This document shows positions 20,792 to 29,364 of a stretch of 64,000 bases of DNA, piece by piece. Source of the DNA: Cryptosporangium phraense (lineage in GTDB: Bacteria > Actinomycetota > Actinomycetes > Mycobacteriales > Cryptosporangiaceae). Position 1 is the first letter of the stretch, and each line of letters opens with the position of its first letter. The DNA is taken from the NCBI RefSeq assembly GCF_006912135.1, contig NZ_VIRS01000034.1, positions 1 to 64,000 of the forward strand, given 5' to 3'. Below the pieces are notes generated by a model that was not told the DNA's origin, ran no database searches, and worked only from the letters and a program-made list of their open reading frames with translations. The translations under genes and the position numbers were made by a program.

Positions 20792-21119
20792 CGCTCTCGA
20801 TCCCGAAGACGCCAAGATCGTCACGCTGGCCCGCTCGACCCGGGCGCGCAACGGCGCTCCCGAGGGGGCGGCCGTGCGAGACACGGATGGCCGGACGTAT
20901 GCGGCCTCCACGGTGGCGCTGCCGTCGCTGTCGTTGTCGGCTCTGCAGGTGGCGGTGGCGATGGCGGTGTCCAGCGGTGCGCCGGGCCTGGAGGCGGCCG
21001 CGGTGGTGACGGCATCCGGTGTGGCGGAGGCGGCGGGGACGGCCGCGGTCCGAGACCTGACGCCCGGTGCGCCGATTTTGATCGCCGACCCGTCCGGCGC
21101 GGTGGTGGCGCGCGCCTGA
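20784..21119 (+). CDS. Cytidine-deaminase-like protein lacking zinc ligands
   Basis: Encodes 111 residues. Its length, genome position (between corC and era) and stretches such as GAAVRDTDGRTYAASTV match the actinobacterial proteins annotated as cytidine deaminase. However, the protein contains no Cys and no His, so neither the H/C-A-E nor the PCxxC zinc motif exists; where LSVCAERTA is expected it reads LSALQVAVA. It cannot be a zinc deaminase and is more likely a structural or regulatory protein. It overlaps corC by 8 bp. Confidence 0.85.
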   Translation: MSDALDPEDAKIVTLARSTRARNGAPEGAAVRDTDGRTYAASTVALPSLSLSALQVAVAMAVSSGAPGLEAAAVVTASGVAEAAGTAAVRDLTPGAPILIADPSGAVVARA

Positions 21120-21127
21120 CGGCGCGG

Positions 21128-21892
21128 TCAGCTCTGGGACGTCGGCAGGACGATCACCTGGCGCAGGTTGACGTGCCGGGGGCGGGACGTGACGTACGCG
21201 ATGAGGTCCGCGATGTCGCCGCTGGTGAGCGCTTGCATCGTCGCGAACATGCCGTCCAGCTGGGCGGAGAGCCGCGGGTTGTCGATGTGCTCGCCGAGCT
21301 CGCTGTCGGTGAGGCCGGGTTCGATGTTGGTCACCCGGATGGCGTCCGGACCCAGTTCGGTCCGGAGGGACGCGGAGAGCTGGGTCAGGGCCGCCTTCGT
21401 CGCCGAGTAGACGGCGTACTCCGGAAACACGACGTGCGCGCCGATCGACGAGATGTTCACCAGGTCGGCTGGTCGCCCGTCCGCCGCGGCCGCGCGCAGG
21501 CCGGGCAGGAAGGCCTGGATGACGTGCATCGCGCCGGTGAGGTTGGTGTCGATCATCCGGGACCATTCGTCGATCCGCCCGGCGCCGATCGGGTTCGGCA
21601 ACATCACCCCGGCGGCGTTGACGACCAGGTCCGGAGCGCCGAACTCGGCGGTGACCCGCTCGGCGGCGGCCTGTACCGAAGCCGGGTCGGTGACGTCGGC
21701 GGGCACCGGAAGGGCGACTCCACCCGCTGTGGTGATCTCGGCGGCCAGGTCGTCGACGCGGGTCTGACGGCGGGACAGCAGGGCGACTCGCGCTCCGCCG
21801 GCGGCCAGCGCCGTGGCGGTCCGGGCACCCATGCCGCTGGCGGCCCCGGTGACGAGGGCGCTGCGGCCGGTCAGTTCATAGTGGTTGGACAC
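21128..21892 (-). CDS. Short-chain dehydrogenase/reductase
   Basis: Encodes 254 residues. The NAD(P)-binding motif is TGAASGMG, NAAG is present, and the catalytic triad is Ser-Tyr-Lys (NISSIGA, YSATK). The substrate is unknown; the context suggests regulation by the divergent XRE-type gene. The GTG at 21892 (VSNHYELTG) was chosen because the Rossmann domain begins immediately after it. The stop codon lies 8 bp after that of the convergent deaminase-like gene. Confidence 0.9.
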   Translation of the reverse strand: MSNHYELTGRSALVTGAASGMGARTATALAAGGARVALLSRRQTRVDDLAAEITTAGGVALPVPADVTDPASVQAAAERVTAEFGAPDLVVNAAGVMLPNPIGAGRIDEWSRMIDTNLTGAMHVIQAFLPGLRAAAADGRPADLVNISSIGAHVVFPEYAVYSATKAALTQLSASLRTELGPDAIRVTNIEPGLTDSELGEHIDNPRLSAQLDGMFATMQALTSGDIADLIAYVTSRPRHVNLRQVIVLPTSQS

Positions 21893-21941
21893 GGGCACCA
21901 GCGTGGGCGGGGCGGCCGGTCCTAGGCAGGGGCGCGTTCTC

Positions 21942-21964
21942 ACCTGGTTCCAGCAGAACCAGGT
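21942..21964. promoter_or_regulatory. Perfect inverted repeat in the SDR/XRE divergent promoter
   Basis: ACCTGGTTC-N5-GAACCAGGT is a perfect 9-bp palindrome, centred 43 bp before the XRE start and 61 bp before the SDR start. It is the obvious operator candidate for the adjacent XRE regulator. Confidence 0.75.
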
Positions 21965-21995
21965 TCGATCGGACGCCGGTCGGCACACTGGGCGT

Positions 21996-22868
21996 ATGAG
22001 TTCTTCGGCCGGCAGGGCGTCAGAGATCGGGGCATTTCTCCGAGCACGGCGGGATGCGGTTCGGCCGGAGGAATTCGGATTGCCGGTGCTGGGGCGGCGA
22101 CGGGTGCCGGGCCTGCGGCGGGAGGAGCTGGCCCAGCTGGCCGGGGTCAGCCCGGACTACTACGTGCGTCTCGAGCAGGGCCGGGGCCGCAACGTCTCCG
22201 ACTCCGTACTGGACGCGGTGGCGCAGGTGCTGCGCCTGAGCGAAGTCGAGCGGGAGCACCTGCGCAACCTGGCCCGGCCCGGAGAAGCCGTTCCCAGCCG
22301 CCCGCTCCGGCCGGTGCGGTCCGGCCTCCAGGTGCTGCTGGACATGATGGCGACCGTCCCGGCGTTCGTGATGGGCCGGCGGATGGACGTCGTCGCGTGG
22401 AACGGGCTGGGCGACGCGGTCAACGGATTCACCGGCTGGTCGGCCGGGCCGCCGAACGTCGCCCGGTGGACGTTCCTGGATCCGCGGGCGCGCTCGTTCT
22501 ACCTGGACTGGGAGACGGTGGCCGGGGAGACCGTGGCCTATCTGCGCCTGTACGCCGGACGGCATCCCTCCGATCCGGCGCTGGCCGCGCTGCTCGGCGA
22601 CCTCTCGCTGCGCAGTCCCGAGTTCGTGCGGCTGTGGGCCGGTCAGCGGGTCAAGGAGAAGACGTTCGGGGCCAAGCTCCTTCGTCACCCGATCGCCGGG
22701 GAGTTGGAGCTGGCCTTCGAGACCTTGGCGCTGCCCGGTGAGCCCGATCTGCTGCTCGTCACGTACACGGCCGTCCCGGGGAGCGCGGACGCCGAGAAGC
22801 TGCAGCTGCTGGCCAGTTGGGTTCAGACGACGGGCGGACGCGGGGTGCTCGGGCTAGTGGGAGAATGA
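21996..22868 (+). CDS. XRE-family regulator with MmyB-like ligand-binding domain
   Basis: Encodes 290 residues. The helix-turn-helix spans residues ~10-75 (FLRARRDAV, VPGLRREELAQLAGVSPDYYVRLEQGRG), the wording typical of this actinobacterial group; the MmyB ligand-binding domain follows (MDVVAWNGLGDAV, FLDPRARSFYLDWE). In known pairs such regulators control a divergently encoded SDR, which fits here. The ATG at 21996 was chosen because the domain starts there. It ends 4 bp before era. Confidence 0.9.
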   Translation: MSSSAGRASEIGAFLRARRDAVRPEEFGLPVLGRRRVPGLRREELAQLAGVSPDYYVRLEQGRGRNVSDSVLDAVAQVLRLSEVEREHLRNLARPGEAVPSRPLRPVRSGLQVLLDMMATVPAFVMGRRMDVVAWNGLGDAVNGFTGWSAGPPNVARWTFLDPRARSFYLDWETVAGETVAYLRLYAGRHPSDPALAALLGDLSLRSPEFVRLWAGQRVKEKTFGAKLLRHPIAGELELAFETLALPGEPDLLLVTYTAVPGSADAEKLQLLASWVQTTGGRGVLGLVGE

Positions 22869-22872
22869 ATAC

Positions 22873-23766
22873 GTGAGCGACTTTCGTGCTGGCTTCGCGT
22901 GCTTCGTCGGCCGGCCCAACGCCGGCAAATCCACGCTGACGAACGCCCTGGTCGGTACCAAGATCGCGATCACCAGCAGCAAACCGCAGACGACGCGGCA
23001 CACGGTGCGGGGCATCGTCCACCGGGCCGACGCCCAGCTGGTGCTCGTCGATACGCCGGGGCTGCACAAGCCGCGGACGCTGCTCGGGGAGCGTCTCAAC
23101 GACCTCGTGCGCACGACCTGGGCCGAGGTCGACGTCGTCGCGCTGTGCGTGCCGGCGGACGAGCCGGTCGGGCGGGGCGACAGGTTCATCGCCGACGAGA
23201 TCGTCGGGCTCAAGAAGAAGAACCTGGTCGCGGTCGTCACCAAGACCGACCTCGTCGACAAGAAGCGTCTGGCTCAACAGTTGCTGGCCGTGTCGGAGCT
23301 GGCCGACTTCGCCGAGGTCGTGCCGGTCTCGGCGCAGGCCGGCGACCAGGTCGACCTGCTCGCCGACCTGCTGATCAAGTATCTGCCGGAGTCGCCGCCG
23401 CTCTACCCCGACGGCGAGCTGACCGACGAGCCCGAGCAGGTCATGGTCGCCGAGCTGATCCGCGAGGCCGCGCTGGAGGGCGTCCGGGACGAGCTGCCGC
23501 ACTCGCTGGCCGTCGTCGTCGAGGAGATGGAGCAGCGGGAGGGCCGCGACGACCTGCTCGACGTCCACGCGACCGTGTTCGTCGAGCGTCCGAGCCAGAA
23601 GGCGATCGTGGTCGGGGCGGGCGGCGAGCGGATCAAGTACGTCGGCAGCACCTCGCGACGGCAGATCGAGGCGCTGCTCGGCACGAAGGTCTTCCTCGAC
23701 CTGCGGGTGAAGGTCGCCAAGGACTGGCAGCGTGATCCGCGACAGCTCCGACGGTTGGGTTTCTGA
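22873..23766 (+). CDS. era: GTPase Era, 30S ribosome assembly
   Basis: Encodes 297 residues. G1 GRPNAGKST, G3 DTPGLHKP and G4 TKTD are in order, and the C-terminal KH domain has the GAGGERIKYVG signature. Era binds the 3' end of 16S rRNA and couples ribosome maturation to the cell cycle. The GTG at 22873 begins VSDFRAGFACFVG. It is followed closely by recO and uppS. Confidence 0.97.
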   Translation: MSDFRAGFACFVGRPNAGKSTLTNALVGTKIAITSSKPQTTRHTVRGIVHRADAQLVLVDTPGLHKPRTLLGERLNDLVRTTWAEVDVVALCVPADEPVGRGDRFIADEIVGLKKKNLVAVVTKTDLVDKKRLAQQLLAVSELADFAEVVPVSAQAGDQVDLLADLLIKYLPESPPLYPDGELTDEPEQVMVAELIREAALEGVRDELPHSLAVVVEEMEQREGRDDLLDVHATVFVERPSQKAIVVGAGGERIKYVGSTSRRQIEALLGTKVFLDLRVKVAKDWQRDPRQLRRLGF

Positions 23767-23769
23767 GAC

Positions 23770-24513
23770 TTGCCGCTCTACCGGGACATCGGCGTCGTCC
23801 TCCGAGTGCAGCAACTCGGTGAGGCCGACCGCATCATCACGCTGCTCACCCGTCGGCACGGGCGGGTCCGCGCGGTGGCCAAGGGCGTCCGCAAGACCAA
23901 GAGCCGGATCGGTGGCCGGTTGGAGCCGTTCAGCCACGTCGATCTGCAGCTGTACGAGGGCCGGTCGCTGGACGTCGTCAGCCAGGTGGAGATGCTCGAC
24001 CCGTTCGGGAAGCACATCATGGACGACTACGCGCGGTACACGGCGGCCAGCGCGATCGCGGAGACCGCAGAGCGGTTGACCGCGGAGGAGCGCGAGCCCG
24101 CGCTCCGCCTGCACCTGCTGACGGTCGGCGCGCTCCGCGCGCTCGCGGCCGGCGAGCACGAGTCGCCTCTGGTGTTGGACGCCTACCTGCTGCGGGCGAT
24201 GAGCTACGCCGGGTGGGCGCCCGCGCTGATGGAGTGCGCGGTCTGCGGGCTGCGCGGCGCGCACCGGGCGTTCTCGGTCCAGGCCGGTGGCTGTGTGTGC
24301 GCGAACTGTCGTCCGCCGGGGTCGGCGTCGCCGTCGGTGGAGGCGTTGGAGCTGATGGTGGCGCTGCTCGACGGCGACTGGAACCACGCCGGGCAGAGCG
24401 AGTCGCCGACCCGGCGCGAGGCCAGCGGGCTGGTCGCGGCCCACCTGCAGTGGCACCTGGAACGGGGCCTACGCTCGTTGCCGCTGGTCGATCGAACGGA
24501 GTCTTCCCGATGA
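23770..24513 (+). CDS. recO: DNA repair protein RecO
   Basis: Encodes 247 residues from a TTG start. The OB fold at the N-terminus starts [24 protein letters not shown]; the C-terminal part has a CAVC...CANC zinc knuckle. RecO loads RecA in the RecFOR pathway. It is 3 bp from the era stop, and its stop overlaps the uppS start (ATGA), so era-recO-uppS is one operon. Confidence 0.95.
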   Translation: MPLYRDIGVVLRVQQLGEADRIITLLTRRHGRVRAVAKGVRKTKSRIGGRLEPFSHVDLQLYEGRSLDVVSQVEMLDPFGKHIMDDYARYTAASAIAETAERLTAEEREPALRLHLLTVGALRALAAGEHESPLVLDAYLLRAMSYAGWAPALMECAVCGLRGAHRAFSVQAGGCVCANCRPPGSASPSVEALELMVALLDGDWNHAGQSESPTRREASGLVAAHLQWHLERGLRSLPLVDRTESSR

Positions 24514-25304
24514 GCAAGGTACGGCCACCGACCCCTCATGTCAGTGGGGCGCGGCCGCCGGCGATCCCGGCCGACCTCGTGCCGAGGCACGTCGCGCTGA
24601 TCATGGACGGCAACGGACGCTGGGCCAAGCAGCGCGGGCTGCCGCGCACGGAGGGTCACAAGCGAGGCGAGGACTCGCTCTTCGACGTGATCGAGGGCTG
24701 CGTCGAGATCGGCATCAAGTACCTCTCCGCCTACGCGTTCTCGACCGAGAACTGGAAGCGGTCGCCGGATGAGGTCCGTTTTCTCATGGGGTTCAACCGG
24801 GACGTGATCCGGCGGCGGCGGGACCAGCTCAACGCGATGGGCGTGCGGGTCCGGTGGGCCGGTCGGCGGCCGAAGTTGTGGCGCAGCGTGATCGCCGAGC
24901 TCGAGGCGGCCGAGGAGATGACCGTCGACAACGACGTCCTCACGTTGCAGTTCTGCGTGAACTACGGCGGGCGGGCCGAGATCGTCGACGCGGCCGCCGC
25001 GCTGGCCCGCGAGGTCGCGGCCGGGAAGCTCTCGCCCGACAAGATCACCGAGAAGGTGTTCGCGCGCTACCTGGACGAGCCGTCGATCCCGGACGTGGAC
25101 CTGTTCGTGCGGTCGTCGGGGGAGCAGCGGATCTCGAACTTCCTGCTCTGGCAGTCGGCGTACGCGGAACTGGTCTTCGACGACACGCTGTTCCCGGACT
25201 TCGACCGGCGGAACATCTGGCGGGCGTGCGAGATCTACGCGTCGCGTGATCGGCGGTACGGCGGAGCGATTCCGAACCCGGTAGCCTCTGCTGACGCTAT
25301 GTGA
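24510..25304 (+). CDS. uppS: Isoprenyl transferase (polyprenyl diphosphate synthase)
   Basis: Encodes 264 residues. The cis-prenyltransferase signature [13 protein letters not shown] (catalytic Asp in IMDGN), [10 protein letters not shown] and the C-terminal [19 protein letters not shown] are present. It makes undecaprenyl- or decaprenyl-type carriers for cell wall synthesis. The ATG at 24510 overlaps the recO stop. About 720 bp without a gene follow. Confidence 0.95.
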   Translation: MSKVRPPTPHVSGARPPAIPADLVPRHVALIMDGNGRWAKQRGLPRTEGHKRGEDSLFDVIEGCVEIGIKYLSAYAFSTENWKRSPDEVRFLMGFNRDVIRRRRDQLNAMGVRVRWAGRRPKLWRSVIAELEAAEEMTVDNDVLTLQFCVNYGGRAEIVDAAAALAREVAAGKLSPDKITEKVFARYLDEPSIPDVDLFVRSSGEQRISNFLLWQSAYAELVFDDTLFPDFDRRNIWRACEIYASRDRRYGGAIPNPVASADAM

Positions 25305-25556
25305 AAGTGAATGAACGCTGCGTCACTCTACCGTTCGGTGATGGCATAGGGCCCAATGGATCTCGGGCGGTCTCGCCCGACGGTCGCGGGGTTCGCCTCG
25401 CCGGGGAGCGTCGGGTGGAGAGCGGTCGGGTGCCAGTTCCCGGTCTGGTGCCCGGCCGCGCGTACAGCGGTCCGGCGGCGGTTACTCCGGACGCCGCTGG
25501 TCGCGGTCCGCTCTCCCCGGTGTTCGTTGCGGGCCCTTCGGACGCCGGGTGAAGAT

Positions 25557-25602
25557 CCGGGTACGACAGCTACGGAAACCCCACCTGTGCTGTCGTGCCC
25601 GG
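25557..25602 (+). terminator. Probable terminator of the era-recO-uppS operon
   Basis: Arms 25557-25569 and 25590-25602 pair over 13 bp with one mismatch around a 20-base loop. It lies 250 bp past the uppS stop, which is distant, so the role is tentative. Confidence 0.45.
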
Positions 25603-25643
25603 GCGGACCCGCCGACCGCCATGAGCTGAGGGCGATGCAGCTC

Positions 25644-25821
25644 ATGGCGGATCGGCGGTCCTATACAGATCGCGCTGAGGGCGATTCTGGAGGGTTATGG
25701 CGGATCGGCGGTCTTATTCAGATCGCGCTGAGGGCGATTCTGGAGGGTTATGGCGGATCGGCGGTCTTATTCAGATCGCGCTGAGGGCGATTCTGGAGGG
25801 TTATGGCGGATCGGCGGTCCT
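25644..25821 (+). repeat. 53-bp tandem repeat, 3.4 copies
   Basis: Units begin at 25644, 25697 and 25750 with a partial fourth at 25803; each starts ATGGCGGATCGGCGGTC and ends GGAGGGTT. Copies 2 and 3 are identical, while copy 1 differs by two bases near its position 20. The repeat carries a GGAGGGTT-ATG ribosome-site-plus-start arrangement at every junction. Confidence 0.9.
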
Positions 25822-26027
25822 CAGTTCTGGGCACCGCCCCGGGAGGTGGCGACCCCTTACCGGGGCGGTACCGCTGACCGAAGTGTGCACCGGTTTCCGG
25901 CGTGCCGCAGGATGTTGCCGAGACCAAATGAATGTCTTATTCACGTTTGCGTCCCGAGCGACGGGCGGGCGGTCGGGAAGCGGTGTTGGCTTGGCCGCAT
26001 CGAGCCGGCGGGCCCACCCCTCGAGTG

Positions 26028-26681
26028 CTAGATGCCCGCCAGGATGGCGTCTACTTCGGCTTCGTAGAGCAGGGAAACGTCGAATTCCATCGGGCCGAAG
26101 GCCTGCTGTAGCTCCAGGCTCAGCACGCCGTGCAGGCGGGACCAGGCGACGACGGTCGCGCGCACCAGGTGCGGAGGCGCCGCCGGGTCGGCGTACCAGG
26201 ACCCGAGCTGCGCATCGAGCGGGGTCGGCGGCGGCGCGGGCGTCCCGCGTTCGGCCGCGACCGCGGCGATCGCGCCCAGCACGGCGGTGAACATGCGCGC
26301 GGCCGCGGCGATCGTGCCGGCCGGGGCGCGGTAGCCGGGAACCGGCGTGCCGAACAGCAGCTGGTACCAGTGGGGTTCGGCCAGCGCCCAGGTCCGGAAC
26401 GCGTGCAGCACGGCCCGCAACCGCTGGTCCGGCCGGTCACCGCGGTCGGCCGCGCTCTCCAGGGCTTCCGCGATCGCCGTGAAACCGTCGCTGACCAGCG
26501 CCGTCAGCAGCTCGTCCCGGTTGGCGAAGTAGCGGTAGAGCGCCGGGCCGGACATCCCGATCTCGCGCGCGATCGCGTTGAGCGACAGGCCGCCGGTGCC
26601 CGACTCGGCCAGCTGACGCAGCGCGACCTGCTTGGCCTCGTCGCGGGTCTGCTCGCGGTACCGCTGGCGCCGGTCGGTCAC
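26028..26681 (-). CDS. TetR-family regulator (WHG-domain type)
   Basis: Encodes 217 residues. The N-terminal helix-turn-helix reads LSLNAIAREIGMSGPALYRYFANRDELL; the C-terminal domain carries EPHWYQLLFGTPVPGYRAP, typical of the TetR WHG-domain group. The GTG at 26681 follows AAGGGGGTGG. It is divergent from an oxidoreductase gene with a perfect palindrome between them, so it probably represses that gene and itself. Its inducer is unknown. Confidence 0.92.
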   Translation of the reverse strand: MTDRRQRYREQTRDEAKQVALRQLAESGTGGLSLNAIAREIGMSGPALYRYFANRDELLTALVSDGFTAIAEALESAADRGDRPDQRLRAVLHAFRTWALAEPHWYQLLFGTPVPGYRAPAGTIAAAARMFTAVLGAIAAVAAERGTPAPPPTPLDAQLGSWYADPAAPPHLVRATVVAWSRLHGVLSLELQQAFGPMEFDVSLLYEAEVDAILAGI

Positions 26682-26726
26682 CGAACCACCCCCTTGACAG
26701 CGCCACCGTAACAGCTTCACGCTTGA

Positions 26727-26741
26727 GTTAGAACTTCTAAC
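26727..26741. promoter_or_regulatory. TetR operator candidate
   Basis: GTTAGAA-C-TTCTAAC is a perfect 15-bp palindrome in the 79-bp divergent gap, 19 bp before the oxidoreductase start. It is AT-rich in a GC-rich setting. Confidence 0.8.
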
Positions 26742-26760
26742 AAGACGGAGGGGGTCTAGC

Positions 26761-27795
26761 GTGAAGACACGTGCGGCGGTACTCGACGGGCCGGGTCGAT
26801 TGGTGGTTCGCGACCAGACGCTCCGGGCTCCTCGGCGCTCCGAGCTGCTGATCGCGGTCGAGGCCGCCGGCGTGATGTTCGCCGAGGTCCAGATGGCACT
26901 CGGGCGCTACCCGGGCCAGCCCCGGTTCCCGTTCGTGCCCGGCTACGACCTCGTCGGCACCGTCGTCGACGGACCGCGTGCCGGGCAGCGGGTCGCGGCC
27001 ATGACCCGCCACGGCGCCTGGGCCGAGCTCGTCGTGCGGCCCGCGAGGCAGGTGGTCGAGGTCCCGGCCGGGCTCGCCCCGGCCGACGCGGTCGCGCTGG
27101 TCACGAACGGCGTCACCGCCTACCAACTGCTCCACCGGTCCGCGCGGGTGCGGCCCGGCGAGACCGTGCTCGTCCTCGGCGCCTCCGGCGGGGTGGGGAC
27201 GCTACTGACGCAGCTGGCCGTGGCCGCGGGCGCCACCGTCATCGGCACCGCGTCCCCGGCCAAGCACCACGCGGTGCGCGGGTTCGGGGCGACGCCGGTC
27301 GACTACCACGGCCCCGGGCTGCCCGATCGCGTCCGCGCGCTGGCGCCGGACGGCGTCGACGTGGTGCTCGATCCGATCGGCGGTCCCGGCTTCGACGACT
27401 CCTGGCGGCTGCTGGCGCCCGGCGGGCGGTTGGTCTGGTACGGCAGTCAGTCGACGCTGCACGCCACCGGCGTCCGGTTCGCTCCGGCGATCGTCGCGCT
27501 GCGCAAGATCGCCGCCTGGAACGCCCGCAGCCGGTTGCGGCGCGACGGCCGCCGGGCGTCGCTCTACTACGTCCGCAATGGGACGCGCGCGTTCCGGACC
27601 GACCTGGCCACCGTGCTGGACGAGGCGGCGGCGGGCCGGCTCTCGTCGGCCGTATCGGCGCGGTACGCGCTCGACCAGGCGCGGGAGGCGCTGACCGCAC
27701 TGAGCGACGGGCGGATCACCGGGAAGGCCGTGCTGGAGATCTCAGGCCGCGGCCGCGCACTCGGCGCAGGTGCCGAAGATCTCCAGGGTGTGTGA
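26761..27795 (+). CDS. MDR-family zinc-independent alcohol dehydrogenase / quinone reductase
   Basis: Encodes 344 residues. A GroES-like N-terminal domain (PFVPGYDLVGTVV) precedes a Rossmann domain with VLVLGASGGVGTLLTQLA, as in NADPH:quinone oxidoreductases. The Cys/His zinc ligands of true alcohol dehydrogenases are absent. The GTG start is preceded by GGAGGGGG. The last 54 bp overlap the end of the convergent zur gene. Regulation by the divergent TetR protein is likely. Confidence 0.9.
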   Translation: MKTRAAVLDGPGRLVVRDQTLRAPRRSELLIAVEAAGVMFAEVQMALGRYPGQPRFPFVPGYDLVGTVVDGPRAGQRVAAMTRHGAWAELVVRPARQVVEVPAGLAPADAVALVTNGVTAYQLLHRSARVRPGETVLVLGASGGVGTLLTQLAVAAGATVIGTASPAKHHAVRGFGATPVDYHGPGLPDRVRALAPDGVDVVLDPIGGPGFDDSWRLLAPGGRLVWYGSQSTLHATGVRFAPAIVALRKIAAWNARSRLRRDGRRASLYYVRNGTRAFRTDLATVLDEAAAGRLSSAVSARYALDQAREALTALSDGRITGKAVLEISGRGRALGAGAEDLQGV

Positions 27796-28146
27796 GACGT
27801 CGGCGAACCCGTGCTCGGCGGCGATCTTGTTCGCCCAGCTCTCGACGGTGGGCCCGGCGACCTCGACGGTGCGCCCGCAGACCCGGCAGACCAGGTGGTG
27901 GTGGTGGCCGCTGGAGCAGCGTCGGTAGAGGTGCTCGCCGCCGGGCGGGCGCATGACGTCGATCTCCTCGGCGTCCGCGAGCGCCTGCAGCGTGCGGTAG
28001 ACGGTCGTCAGCCCGACGGACTCGCCGCGGTGGCGGAGCAGCTCGTGCAGCTCCTGCGCGCTACGGAACTCTTCGACCTCGGAGAGCAGCGCCATGACCG
28101 CCGTCCGCTGACGCGTGGTCCGGCCGACACTCGCCTGCATGTTCAT
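27742..28146 (-). CDS. zur: Zinc uptake regulator (Fur family)
   Basis: Encodes 134 residues. The winged helix has SAQELHELLRHRGESVGLTTVYRTLQAL; the metal region has SSGHHHHLVCRVCG and a C-terminal CAEC, giving the two CxxC pairs of the structural zinc site. Being the last gene of a znu-like operon with an ArsR sensor identifies it as Zur rather than Fur. GGGAGGAATGAAC precedes the ATG. It should repress the znuA promoter when zinc is plentiful. Confidence 0.92.
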   Translation of the reverse strand: MNMQASVGRTTRQRTAVMALLSEVEEFRSAQELHELLRHRGESVGLTTVYRTLQALADAEEIDVMRPPGGEHLYRRCSSGHHHHLVCRVCGRTVEVAGPTVESWANKIAAEHGFADVSHTLEIFGTCAECAAAA

Positions 28147-28171
28147 TCCTCCCGGTGGCGCTCACCAGTGA

Positions 28172-28507
28172 TCATCTCAGGTTTCCGGGAGCATGGGCGG
28201 CGTGCGCGACCGCGTCCCGCACGACGTGGGCGACGTGCGCGTCGGTGAGCGAGTACGCGACCTCGCGGCCGCGGCGGTGGGACTCGACGACGCCCGCTCC
28301 GCGGAGGACCCGCAGGTGCTGGGACACCAGCGGCTGCGGGACGCCGAGGGCGTCGACCAGCTCGTGGACGCAGAGCGCGCCGGTGTCGAGCCGCATGACG
28401 ATCGCGATCCGGAGCGGCGAGGCCAGGGCCCGCAGCAGCTCGGCGGCCGGCGCGTAGTCGCCGACGGGCTCCAGCCGCCCGACCGCCTCGACCGGCGATT
28501 CGGTCAT
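28172..28507 (-). CDS. ArsR/SmtB-family zinc-sensing repressor
   Basis: Encodes 111 residues. The winged helix reads ELVDALGVPQPLVSQHLRVLRGAGVVESHRRGREVAYSL. The C-terminal helix has D-x-H-x10-H-x2-H (DAHVAHVVRDAVAHAAH), the alpha-5 zinc site of SmtB/CzrA. It overlaps znuB by four bases and precedes zur by 25 bp. This resembles the mycobacterial smtB-zur pair, in which the ArsR protein represses when zinc is scarce. Confidence 0.93.
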   Translation of the reverse strand: MTESPVEAVGRLEPVGDYAPAAELLRALASPLRIAIVMRLDTGALCVHELVDALGVPQPLVSQHLRVLRGAGVVESHRRGREVAYSLTDAHVAHVVRDAVAHAAHAPGNLR

Positions 28508-29364
28508 ACCGGCGCCGGTTCGCGGTCGGGTTCACGGCTGACCGCGGACCGCCGGGCCAGCCGGCGCCCCAGCGCGGCCATCACCGTCACCACGACGAAC
28601 ACCAGCACGGCCAGCACGACGATCGACGCGCCGGACGGAACGTCCAGATAGAACGAACCGACCGCGCCGGTCAGCGCGATCGTCACGCTCAGCGCCATCG
28701 CGCCGGCCATCGTCGCGACGAACCCCCGCGCGACCTGCTGAGCGGTCGCGACCGGCACCACCATCAGCGCGCTGACCAGCAGTACGCCGACGACCCGCAT
28801 CGCGACGGTCACGGTCACCGCGGCCGACACGGCCAGCGCGATGTTCAGCACGCGCACCGGCACCCCGGACACCCGGGCGAACTCCTCGTCGTGGCAGATC
28901 GCGAACAGCCACGGACGCAGCCCGATCGTGAACGCCAGCACGACCGCGCCCAGGATGCCCATCACCAGCAGGTCCGACGGTGCGGTCGTCAGCAGCGACC
29001 CGAACAGGTACCCGAGCAGGTTCACGTTGCTGCTGCCCGCGGCCAGGCTGATCAGCAGGACGCCACCGGCGATCCCGCCGTAGAACAGCATCGCCAGCGC
29101 GACGTCACCCGACGCGCCGCCGCGCGACCGGATCAGCTCGACCGCGACCGCACCGACGGCCGCGACCACCACCGCGGTGAGGACCGGCGACGTGCCGGTG
29201 AGGAACCCGAGCGCGACGCCGGTCAGCGCGATGTGCCCGATGCCGTCGCCGACCAGCGACATCCGCCGCTGCACGAGGTAGATGCCGACGGCCGGCGCGG
29301 TGAGCCCGACCAGCACCGCGGCGATCAGCGCGCGGACCATGAAGCCGTAGTGGAGGATGCTCAT
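28504..29364 (-). CDS. znuB: Zinc ABC transporter permease
   Basis: Encodes 286 residues with about eight hydrophobic helices. Family motifs include VGIYLVQRRMSLVGDGIGHIALTG and the loop ICHDEEFARVSGVPVRVLN. It forms the membrane channel for the ABC-3 type Zn/Mn importer encoded by this operon. The ATG at 29364 overlaps the znuC stop (ATGA). Confidence 0.94.
   Translation of the reverse strand: MSILHYGFMVRALIAAVLVGLTAPAVGIYLVQRRMSLVGDGIGHIALTGVALGFLTGTSPVLTAVVVAAVGAVAVELIRSRGGASGDVALAMLFYGGIAGGVLLISLAAGSSNVNLLGYLFGSLLTTAPSDLLVMGILGAVVLAFTIGLRPWLFAICHDEEFARVSGVPVRVLNIALAVSAAVTVTVAMRVVGVLLVSALMVVPVATAQQVARGFVATMAGAMALSVTIALTGAVGSFYLDVPSGASIVVLAVLVFVVVTVMAALGRRLARRSAVSREPDREPAPV

Larger units (their letters stand above)
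25305..26027. other. Gene-free 0.7-kb spacer with hairpin and 53-bp repeats
   Basis: No reading frame here resembles a protein. It holds a 13-bp hairpin (25557-25602) and a 53-bp tandem array (25644-25821). The short open frames over the array are repeat translations that change frame at each unit. Confidence 0.6.

Noticed and set aside
20784-21119. Functional cytidine deaminase
   Set aside because: No His or Cys anywhere in the protein, so the zinc-dependent reaction is impossible.
23770-23772. Doubt about a TTG start for recO
   Set aside because: Homology begins exactly there ([10 protein letters not shown]) and the gene follows era by 3 bp, so TTG was accepted.
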